Assembly: GCF_000192795.1 (NCBI RefSeq)
Contig: NW_007360681.1
Location: forward strand, 1 to 14,742
Direction of reading: 5' to 3'
DNA length: 14,742 bases
Origin: Vavraia culicis subsp. floridensis
Lineage: Eukaryota; Microsporidia; Pleistophoridae
This document shows, one piece after another, positions 1-7,488 of this stretch. Numbering within the stretch: position 1 is the stretch's first letter; every line of letters begins with the position of its first letter. The notes beneath the pieces were generated by a model. It was not told where the DNA came from. It ran no database searches and saw only the letters and a list, made by a program, of their open reading frames with translations. The translations under genes were made by a program, and so were the position numbers.

Positions 1-178
1 ATATTGGCATTTTATTACTGCACGATTTCAATATAATTCACTAGATACGCTATCTCGTTTGCACAATGGGTGATGAATGGATAGTATACCAAAATAGCGC
101 TTTTGAATGTAACTAAAACATCAGGTCATTTCTTATTACTAACTGTTCCATAGTTACAGAATCAATAAATCACTTTCA
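1..178. other. Flank downstream of the Helitron relic; no gene seen
   Basis: This short AT-rich stretch lies beyond the 3' end of the minus-strand Helitron relic, so any Helitron 3' terminus (a small GC-rich hairpin followed by CTRR) should lie here or left of the window. A CTAG at 41-44 reads the same on both strands, and a 6-bp inverted repeat (48-53 with 94-99) lies next to it, but the loop is about 40 bases. This does not make a convincing terminal hairpin. No coding region is supported. Confidence 0.5.
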
Positions 179-1228
179 TTATAATGGCTTAGTATGCACA
201 ACATTTCTTGTGTATACTTTATCATTCTCACGCTTTCCTTGGCATCCATTGCCAGCAACATATACCCTTAGACCGTTTTCATAGCGCACTCTCGACAAAG
301 CTACGTACAACTGACCATGCACAAAGACTGGGCTGTGCAGATAAACACCTACCTTGTCAAATGACTGACCCTGTGACTTGTGGATTGTCATCGCAAACGA
401 AACAAGAACCGGAAACTGTCTTCTCTTGAGTATGAATGGCAGCTGTGTCTCGCTCGGTGCCATGTCGATCCTTAGTATGACTGCCTTGCTATCTTTCCTG
501 GATCCGGTTACAATAGTAGCTATGATAAAGTTTGTGTGGAGCTCATCAACCACCGGGCGTGTGCCATTGAGCAGGCCATTGGCTGGATCAAGGTTGCGCA
601 ATAGCATTATCAACGCACCCCTTTTTAGAACTAACTTGTGCGGTGGCATTCCTGAAGGCTGCTGCTTGTTGAGAAACTCTAGCGGATAGTTCGCAACAAC
701 ATCATTGTCTTCTGTGACAATAGAGTCTGCACTCGTGTATGTCACTTCGTTGCCGATCATCAAGTCAAGGACCCTGTCATTGATTTCCTTTGCAACATTG
801 TTGTTTGTTGTGAGTATAGTTCTGTTCGTCAGATCTTCGCTGTCAGCCATGTTGGTAACATCACCATATATCTTGTTAACGATGTCATTGCACATATCGT
901 TAACATAGTCGTTGAACAGCCCAAGTGCATCATGCGGTCTGTTGAACACACAGATGTATGCGAGCAGCTTTCTGATGTGGTCAGATGTCTCTGTCATTGC
1001 AGCTTCGCTCAGCACATTCTTCCATTCATTGTCATCCTGCAGAAGATTTCTTGCCCTTGCTGCTTCCTCGAATGTGCCATATACAACATTGTTGGCACTT
1101 CTTAAGTCGTCGAATGACGTTGCACCTCTCACATTGAGCAAGAGCATTCTCAGATAGAATCTCTCCTTTTCCTCTGGATTGACCGCATACAATCTTGTAA
1201 TGACTTTGTCCTCACCCCGCTGTCGCAA
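179..1228 (-). mobile_element. Longest open segment of the Helitron relic
   Basis: These 349 codons carry pre-helicase residues (positions 1-115 of the segment) joined to post-Walker helicase residues (about 120-325). Helicase motif V/VI-type signatures are present: TIHKSQGQSFDKV at about 281-293 and VALSRVR at about 309-315. The ATP-binding GxxGTGKT-type motif is absent. The last 25 residues after the helicase domain show no recognised motif. Element boundaries and target sites could not be placed in the window. Confidence 0.85.
875..904. repeat. GTTAAC direct repeats at the deletion junction of the Helitron relic
   Basis: GTTAAC occurs at 875-880 and again at 899-904, close to the point where the helicase ATPase core is missing. 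Short repeats at a junction fit a microhomology or slippage deletion. The motif is also a perfect 6-bp palindrome, so a chance match is possible. Confidence 0.4.
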
Positions 1229-1501
1229 TACCCATCAGCTGTTCTGGTACACATAGTGATATGGAATGTCGGTGTAGAGATATTGTCTGGCATCTTCATC
1301 CTCTTCATTGAGTCGAAACCGTGCAAGAAGATGTGTGAGCCTGCTTGCGCCGGACTCAACAGCATCCCTCTCCATACCCTCTTAGAAAACAACGTTCTGC
1401 TCATCAGGCAGATGAACAGGCAGTCTTATAGTGATTTATGATGGTGGCTGATCATGTTGAGGTAGATATTTTAGTCGATAGCTTCGAAATATATTTTCTT
1501 C

Positions 1502-2568
1502 ATATCCTAAAAACTGGCAGCAAAAATAGTATACATGGTTCCAACACGATAACAATGGATATCTGATAAAATAAGAAATTTTTATGTGACTTCACACATA
1601 ATCCATCGGTTTTAATCTAAGATATAATGTTAACGTTTTTTAGATTTAAGGTTAGCAAGATAGGGTGTAGCTACACTTTCATGAGGCTGACAAACATATA
1701 CAATGTTTTAAAATTGAATGACTCAAAATTTTTTTAGATAATCAATCATCAAATATATTATTCATCATAAAAATATGAAAATCGTAGATTGGCATATTTT
1801 ATTTAAATTTAAAGACTAGCTGCGCTATTTCCGTTTATAAAACAGAAAAAATGCTCTATCCATTCAATGATACTTTCTTCTTTTCATATGTCGTATTATG
1901 TTTTTTCTATTGTTTAAGATTCTATGGTAAGGGTTAGGTAATTAGCTACTATTCAGCGGTCGTGTAATTTTGATGTTGTTAGTGAAGAACAATTGAGGGC
2001 GTTTCAGAAAGATCGAGTTGTACAAAAACTTTAGGTCTTTTATTCAGCGCAAATACATGAAACAAAATTTTGTATTTTTCTCGAAGGATCAAATAATTTA
2101 TTTCACAGAACTGATCAATCAGCTTCCAAGTTGTCTTTTTATTTATATGACGAAGATCTGATGACAACAGTTAAGAATACAGATTGTCCGACTATTTTTA
2201 AAATTCAATCATATGTTAGAAGACCATTAAAGTGTATATTTAGCCGGCATACCAAATGAGCTACAAAATATACTTTACAATGTTTAGAGTAAGCAAAGTT
2301 TAAGCAGTCATATTGGGATACTGCACGTATCTTGTATATCATTTCGTTTCAATTTACCTATTTTGAACAATATTGTCATTTATCTGAGCTTTTGTTTAAC
2401 AGATAAAAATCAATACTTGTGCGATCGAATTTTTGTACCATCTGATAGATTTTTATTTCTTAATATAGTATGATTACTTGTAATCTATCAACATCCACGA
2501 AACAGGATATATATTCTCAAGAATAATTTATCATTAAAAGCTTTAAAAGCAGCGATGAAGACGACAAT
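1502..2568. other. Spacer between the Helitron relic and the first secreted-protein gene
   Basis: The spacer is strongly AT-rich, with many short poly-A and poly-T runs and stops in all frames. The start may still include badly decayed Helitron sequence: the relic frame stays open for a while past 1501 but no motif can be recognised. A 64-codon open stretch on the minus strand (about 2170-1979) looks protein-like but has no ATG; it is treated as a possible remnant under the findings. A TATATAT-like run near 2508 may be a promoter element of the downstream gene. Confidence 0.5.
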
Positions 2569-2572
2569 ATGA
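2555..2572 (+). promoter_or_regulatory. Five-codon upstream ORF overlapping the start of the secreted-protein gene
   Basis: ATG at 2555 opens five codons (MKTTI) and ends at TGA 2570-2572, which overlaps the main ATG at 2569 in another frame (ATGA arrangement). A scanning ribosome would meet it first, so it could lower or time translation of the secreted protein if the transcript starts upstream of it. If transcription begins between 2558 and 2568, which is possible given the very short leaders of microsporidian mRNAs, it has no effect. Confidence 0.35.
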
Positions 2573-3966
2573 TACTTGTAAACACTTTTATCACAAGCAT
2601 AATAATATGTTTATTAAAATGTAATGCTGAACCATTAATAGCTCAAAAAGAAACAGATAATGGTTATTTTCCAAAATCCACAGATGATCCGCGACTGATC
2701 GAACTACAAAAGAAGATTTGCTGGCAAAGCAAGTTCTCGAATGAGATAACCGGAGGATTGAAGGTTTTTACTAGCTTGATGCACCAAAATATTCTTTCTG
2801 ATTTGGGTAATGAGAGGGAATATATTGTTAAACAACTGAAAAAAAAACTGGAAGACTATGGTAAAGAATTATCTACTGTTCTCAAAGATAATAGTAGCCA
2901 TCCTGGAATATCTATCTCCGTTGTTGAGAAGCATATGCCTGCAATCAATAACTATTTTGACATTCGTGTTAGAGCTAACAATCACTTCAATGTTGGCAAG
3001 ACCGATGGTTTGGAAAACGAAATGAAGGGAAAAATTAATGTTCAGCACAGTATTAAACAAGATCAAACGCCAGAAGTCAATAAGGCAGACGAATTGCAGG
3101 CTGCCGATCCCAATCTTGTAAAAACACTGGACAAAAATATTAAAGAAGCATTTGGATCAACTCTGGAACAATTGAAAGAGCTGAACGAGCAAATACTTCG
3201 AACAGAACCAAGCATCTCAAAGACTGCTGACGAGGAAAAGAAGGTTGAGTGCCTGTCGAATAACCTCGCTAGCGTGTTAGCTAAATTTGAAAATGATTGT
3301 CAGGATTATCTTTCGAACGAATTTACTTATCTTAAGAGCAATATAACAAGGCGGTATGAGACCTTTAATACACAGATGGACCATGTTGTTCGAAGCAAGG
3401 TATCAAGCTTGGTGCAATCCAATGAAAATTTCTCTTCCGAATTTGAATCAGATGGTCAAATCCGATTCTACGTATCACAAACTAGTATTGATACTAAACC
3501 CGAGTCATTTAACGAAAAGATTTTTACACCTTGGTACGATTTTAACTCAAGCGGCGACATCAATGTTCAGGGAACAAAAAAGACACTGGATACATTCCTA
3601 GATGATCTTTATAGGTCAAAGAAGTTTTCGTCAGACGATTTCGACCAATCATACGTGTATTTTGAATCTAAAGGAAATCTTGTTTTTAAGACTACATTAA
3701 TGGAATATTTCCGAGTTGTATCCTTCGGATATATTTCATTATCACCATATAATTTGAGTGAATATAACTACAAGCGTCGGTCAACCAACGGCAAGAACGA
3801 ACGTGAAACAAAGTACAAGTTCAGCTCAACAGGATTTCTTGGTTTTGTTGTGGATGATGCTACGAAATCTATTGAAATAGGTTCAGAGGTGGTTTGCAAA
3901 GACAAAGATTCTGATATAATATGGTATAGCTTTACATCAGACGGTTCGATCGAAATTGCTTGCTAG
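2569..3966 (+). CDS. Secreted orphan protein, 465 residues, unknown function
   Basis: I do not recognise a family. The N-terminus is a clear signal peptide: Met, a hydrophobic core (residues 2-16) and a likely cleavage near NA-EP (about 20/21), so the protein should enter the secretory pathway. There is no second membrane segment. Residues 85-105 and about 185-245 are rich in Lys, Glu and Leu and look alpha-helical, with possible coiled coil. The C-terminal third (about 295-465) has alternating hydrophobic residues and aromatics and may form a beta-rich domain. Mature cysteines are at 51, 228, 244, 443 and 465, the last being the final residue. The ATG at 2569 is chosen because it starts the signal peptide. 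A five-codon upstream ORF begins at 2555 and ends across this ATG. Unlike the other genes it has no CCC motif just upstream. It stands alone, with spacers on both sides. By context it could be a spore-wall, polar-tube-associated or host-exported protein of a microsporidian; this is inference only. Confidence 0.82.
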   Translation: MILVNTFITSIIICLLKCNAEPLIAQKETDNGYFPKSTDDPRLIELQKKICWQSKFSNEITGGLKVFTSLMHQNILSDLGNEREYIVKQLKKKLEDYGKELSTVLKDNSSHPGISISVVEKHMPAINNYFDIRVRANNHFNVGKTDGLENEMKGKINVQHSIKQDQTPEVNKADELQAADPNLVKTLDKNIKEAFGSTLEQLKELNEQILRTEPSISKTADEEKKVECLSNNLASVLAKFENDCQDYLSNEFTYLKSNITRRYETFNTQMDHVVRSKVSSLVQSNENFSSEFESDGQIRFYVSQTSIDTKPESFNEKIFTPWYDFNSSGDINVQGTKKTLDTFLDDLYRSKKFSSDDFDQSYVYFESKGNLVFKTTLMEYFRVVSFGYISLSPYNLSEYNYKRRSTNGKNERETKYKFSSTGFLGFVVDDATKSIEIGSEVVCKDKDSDIIWYSFTSDGSIEIAC

Positions 3967-4698
3967 TTATTAAAGTAGTTCAAAGTTTCATTCATTTTTT
4001 TGTTTTATAATTTTATGGGATGTATACCTGACTACATAGCATATCTGCGTGTTATTTCGAATAATACATTGCGATACGGTGGTTTTGTCTTAATAATTCT
4101 GTGAACGCTGTTCAGGAGCTAACATGTATACTGGGTTGTTACGTGGCAAATGCACTGAATTTCTTCATGGACAACGACCAGTGATTGAGCTGGATCCGAC
4201 AAAATAGAGGAGTGCATGTGTTTTGATAGTACATTCAGCAACTGATAGCTGGTCTGACTTTTGGTAAAGAGTCTATTTTGTCAAGACGTTTGCATCAACT
4301 AAACGACTTACCGAGGCGTACTGCTATCTCGAATGGTTTTTTTTACACGAATGTTCATTTATTTAACATATCATAGACTTCTCGCCCTAAACAAACTCTT
4401 ACAGAACATCAGTACCTGTCATGGCACCGACAACTTTTGATGCCAGAACTTCTACATAACACGTTTGATCCTAAGTAGAAATAATATATTGTCAAAAGAC
4501 TTTTATCTAATGTATACACAGCAGATAATCGTTTACACAGTTGTGAAAAAATGGTTGATGTTAGATAAAAAATGTAAAAATTCCATGTTGCTATATCTAT
4601 GCCACACAGACATTTGGTCGTTATTAACGATTAAACATAAGGAATGATTTTACCCTCTTTTAAGAATCAATTATAAACGTTCACCCTTTTTGAGAGAA
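3967..4698. other. Spacer between secreted-protein gene and MscS channel gene
   Basis: No supported gene. A run of T follows the secreted-protein gene at about 3993-4015. The middle (about 4080-4460) is less AT-rich and could be decayed coding or transposon sequence, but no frame gives a recognisable motif. An open stretch at 4465-4647 has no ATG at its beginning and no homology I can see. The right end holds TATAAA at about 4672-4677 and two CCC triplets (about 4652 and 4684-4686) ahead of the channel gene. Confidence 0.45.
4684..4686 (+). promoter_or_regulatory. CCC start-proximal signal of the MscS gene
   Basis: A CCC lies 12 bases before the ATG at 4699, in the context TTCACCCTTTTTG. CCC or GGG just upstream of the start codon is a described microsporidian gene-start signal. 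It supports 4699 over the upstream TTG at 4690. A TATAAA about 7 bases before the CCC fits a core promoter. Confidence 0.6.
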
Positions 4699-6480
4699 AT
4701 GGAAATGTATCTTACAATTCTTACGTTGACGTTGATTGCTTTGCATACCGTCTCGATATTTGCTTTTTATATGTCGGATGAGAAGATTGTGTCATTCTGT
4801 GGCATTGTAATATTCGGACTTGTCTCACCATATGTATTTAGTTGCATGATCAATGAGCTCACCATACATATTTTCTACCGGGTGTTTTCAAGAATAGTCA
4901 AATATTACTGCGTCATTTCAATCATCGTTGCTGTAAATGTGATCAAACCGTTCGAAAGTTATGTTATGTGCTTCGTGGTTCTAGCACTTATAGCAATTGT
5001 GGACATATATAGGGCATATATGGTTGAGTACGCGAAAGACATGTACTGTAAACGACTTAGTAGCGGTGTTATGAAATATATCGTGGATTTCGAGAAGTAC
5101 GTACTATTCGAGCTGGGTGTAATTAATGAGGATGCGCTAGGTACACATCAAGAAACGATAAAGACCTTTTGGAAACGAGGCAGCCCTACGCCTTTAGACC
5201 CCGAAGTAGCTTTTAGACGTTGGTCAGGAAAAACTGAACCAGGTCGAATCAGAAAAGAACTGCCCAGAGATCTTAACAGGGATGAGCTGGCAGATGTTCT
5301 TGGTTTGAACCGAAATGCAATTGCTGAAGATATAGTTGATGAGACTTCTGAATTTTGTACCGAACAGTCATACTATAGAGCTCGAAACGATAGAGAATTC
5401 GATGTAGTCAGTCAACAGGGTCTTAGGATGTTGAAAACAATCACAAGGGTCCCAAAGCTTTCGCATCTCGAGAGCTTCAAGACCATAAAACAGCTTCCGA
5501 GCAGCGAGTTGGCATTAATAGCGAAGAAGTATCGGTTTAGAACTATACTTGATGAGGAAAAGCATGCTGAGCGGAACTATGACACAAGTCTCTTTGGGGT
5601 GGTCACGCTGCATTCGCTCAGAAAGCGTTTTAAATTGAAAGATGCAATAACTATTTATCGAATGGTCTCACATGGCATTCAAGGTGATGTGTCCTACGAA
5701 CATTTCAGGTTGAATATCAGGCAAGTTAACGTTGAAAGAGATAATCTGTACTCCTCAATAGGGTATTATAAACATTTAACGAAAGTGCTTACCACGTTTT
5801 CAGCAATTATAATTGTAATCATCATTCTTAGCTTGTCGCCCCTTATATTGAAGATGACAATTCCCTACATAAGGATTCCCACACCAATACTGTTGTTCGG
5901 CTTTCTTGCGATTTTGAAGGAACCACTTACCTCCTTCATCTTTATCATATATTCGCATCCGTTCGACTCGGGGGACCGTGTGGTGATTCGCGGTGATACC
6001 CATATGGTTCAGCAAATGAATATTTACAACACGATGTTACAGAAATGGAATGGCGAAATAATTTCAATAAGCAACAAATGGCTAGCTAATCATATTACCA
6101 AGAATTATAGAAGAAGTAAAAGACAAAAATGGGAGATTTTTGTAATTATAGCTTCCAATACACCCGTGCAAAAAGTTGATGAGCTGAAGAAAAAGTTAAG
6201 AAATTTAGTTAAAAAGCACAAAGATGACTATTTGAAAATAACGTGCAACATTGTTAACATTGAGAATAGTAACAAAATCAAATTGGTAATTTACATCACA
6301 CATGTAACAAACTTCCAGATAGGACTTTACCGATGGAAAAGACACACTATGTTCATGCAATATCTCATAGATTATCTTACCAAGCTAGAAATTGAATATC
6401 TGCCAATAGACATGCCTGTAAAAATCGATGATTGTAGCGTTAACGATGAGCTGTTCATGGATATGTATGGTGCTAACTAA
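4699..6480 (+). CDS. MscS-family mechanosensitive ion channel, eukaryotic (fungal Msy-like) type
   Basis: This is a small-conductance mechanosensitive channel that opens under membrane tension and would release osmolytes or ions. From ATG 4699 it has 593 residues. Hydrophobic segments lie at about 2-24, 30-50 and 70-105. A long hydrophilic region follows (about 110-360), then a membrane segment at 364-384 and the MscS pore helix at about 393-418. The pore is followed by the family signature HPFDSGDR (420-427) and GEIISISN (452-459), which begins the cytosolic beta domain. Before the pore, SHGIQGDVSYEHF (324-336) sits where fungal Msy channels have a calcium-binding EF hand; here most of the loop acids are missing, so calcium binding is doubtful. 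The order and spacing match the fungal/plant-like MscS rather than the short bacterial form. In-frame TTG at 4690 is not preferred; ATG at 4705 is an alternative. The gene converges with the ABC1 kinase gene across a 1-kb spacer. Family assignment is firm; membrane location is not known. Confidence 0.94.
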   Translation: MEMYLTILTLTLIALHTVSIFAFYMSDEKIVSFCGIVIFGLVSPYVFSCMINELTIHIFYRVFSRIVKYYCVISIIVAVNVIKPFESYVMCFVVLALIAIVDIYRAYMVEYAKDMYCKRLSSGVMKYIVDFEKYVLFELGVINEDALGTHQETIKTFWKRGSPTPLDPEVAFRRWSGKTEPGRIRKELPRDLNRDELADVLGLNRNAIAEDIVDETSEFCTEQSYYRARNDREFDVVSQQGLRMLKTITRVPKLSHLESFKTIKQLPSSELALIAKKYRFRTILDEEKHAERNYDTSLFGVVTLHSLRKRFKLKDAITIYRMVSHGIQGDVSYEHFRLNIRQVNVERDNLYSSIGYYKHLTKVLTTFSAIIIVIIILSLSPLILKMTIPYIRIPTPILLFGFLAILKEPLTSFIFIIYSHPFDSGDRVVIRGDTHMVQQMNIYNTMLQKWNGEIISISNKWLANHITKNYRRSKRQKWEIFVIIASNTPVQKVDELKKKLRNLVKKHKDDYLKITCNIVNIENSNKIKLVIYITHVTNFQIGLYRWKRHTMFMQYLIDYLTKLEIEYLPIDMPVKIDDCSVNDELFMDMYGAN

Positions 6481-6597
6481 TTCAGTGGATGTGTCTTAAT
6501 AACAAGGTATTTTATCACCTATATCTGGTTAGCATACACGAATCGTTATAATATGACAAATTTACGCGATTCTTAATCTCAAAAACATCATCATACA

Positions 6598-6603
6598 AAT
6601 AAA
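6598..6603 (+). terminator. AATAAA, possible polyadenylation signal of the MscS gene
   Basis: This is the first AATAAA after the channel stop codon, about 117 bases downstream. In such AT-rich DNA the hexamer is common, so this is a weak call. Confidence 0.25.
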
Positions 6604-6814
6604 TCTTCCGTGACACGCGGAACATCCGAGTTATGTACGAAATATGCTTAATTCAGCACAGGATCTATCGAGAACCATGCCAGGTTGATCATGAATAAAA
6701 ATGCAATTAGTAATCATCATGTATTCGAAAACATGCATATGATCCGATTATTTATTTGTTAATATCCTTATTTTTATCTCCTGTTCTACACATCTGATCC
6801 CTGCCGCCTAAACA

Positions 6815-6876
6815 CCTTCCCATGGTTATAACTATTGTCGCAAAAGGATGTTTTGTACTGATCTGACATGGGAAGG
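6815..6876. repeat. 10-bp perfect inverted repeat with 42-base loop
   Basis: CCTTCCCATG at 6815-6824 is matched by CATGGGAAGG at 6867-6876. Each arm contains 6 G+C bases in an otherwise AT-rich spacer, which makes it stand out. It could be ends of a tiny decayed element or a stem. No coding sequence lies between the arms. Confidence 0.45.
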
Positions 6877-7488
6877 CAACATTTTAACAATTATACACCT
6901 TGTGATATATTATAAAAATGGTACTTAGTGTATTGATATGATATTTCATTCTTAAGTGGCGCCAAATTAGTGATACACGAAGCTCCACTTAACGTGAGCT
7001 ATAAACTCAGGAGTAGTTGGCACTGGACCATAACGAATTATGAACTAGATGGCTCTCTACTACTGCACGCATCCATGTGATCACAACATGTTTTTTGTAC
7101 TATTCATAACAGATTGCTACTATCATCATCGGGTCTATGTCACAGTGATATGGAAGTAATTATGTTTTTATTATATTTAGTAAAAACTGGATCACTCGAT
7201 AGTTTTACTATACAAGTTCATTATGATAACTATAACACGCTTCCTACATGAATGCGGTATGTGCAACATCGTTTGTTTACATTGATTTTGTTCTTCTTTT
7301 TCTCCTAAAAATTTAGTTAATCAGTAATTAACGTTACTGTCTGACCGTAACTTTCTTCTAGTAATTAAACATAAGTGTGTTATAACTGAAATATTTGCCG
7401 GAATACAGTTGTAATCCGCATTCCACACCTCCTGGAGATTAAATTAACGTAACAAACAGCGACTCGCTACACAAAAAAACACACTCGA

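Larger units (their letters stand above)
179..1501 (-). pseudogene. Helitron Rep/PIF1-like helicase relic, with nonsense codons and internal deletion
   Basis: This is a fossil of the C-terminal half of a Helitron transposase (rolling-circle Rep plus SF1 helicase). Reading the minus strand from about 1501, one frame gives a Helitron linker (LPVHLPDEQNVVF, about 1421-1385; YTDIPYHYVY, about 1276-1247), then RQRGEDKVITRLYAVNP and the RGATSFDDLRS block. It ends with the helicase C-terminal motifs: GMPPHKLVLKRGALIMLLRN, LNGTRPVV, FAMTIHKSQGQSFDKVGVYL and HGQLYVALSRVR. The frame is broken by stops at 1436-1438 (TAA), 1382-1384 (TAA) and 1235-1237 (TGA), without a frameshift. The longest open piece, 179-1228, has no ATG at its beginning (it opens at TTG). 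Near 875-904 the sequence jumps from the pre-helicase linker directly to the late helicase region, so the Walker A and Walker B segment is missing. The element cannot encode an active helicase. The stretch is richer in G+C than the neighbouring spacer, as expected of an inserted element. Confidence 0.93.
6481..7488. other. Convergent spacer between MscS and ABC1 kinase genes
   Basis: Both flanking genes end toward this 1-kb stretch. No open frame of meaningful length is present on either strand, and I see no tRNA-like or other RNA structure. Its one clear feature is a 10-bp inverted repeat (listed separately). Otherwise it is AT-rich sequence with stops in all frames. Confidence 0.5.

Noticed and set aside
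41..99. Helitron 3' end: CTAG with a nearby inverted repeat
   Set aside because: The repeat is only 6 bp with a 40-base loop, while Helitron ends have a short GC-rich hairpin just before CTRR.
208..1157. Plus-strand open frames across the left part of the window
   Set aside because: They run antisense to the Helitron relic, whose minus-strand reading has many family motifs. The plus frames have none.
1150..1404. Minus-strand 84-codon frame in this stretch
   Set aside because: It is out of frame with the Helitron reading that gives LPVHLPDEQNVVF and DIPYHYV through the same bases.
3356..3601. 81-codon plus-strand frame inside the first secreted-protein gene
   Set aside because: It is an out-of-frame shadow of a 465-codon gene with a signal peptide.
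4465..4647. 60-codon plus-strand open frame before the MscS gene
   Set aside because: It begins with TTG, has no motif, lacks CCC, and this length is expected by chance in such sequence.
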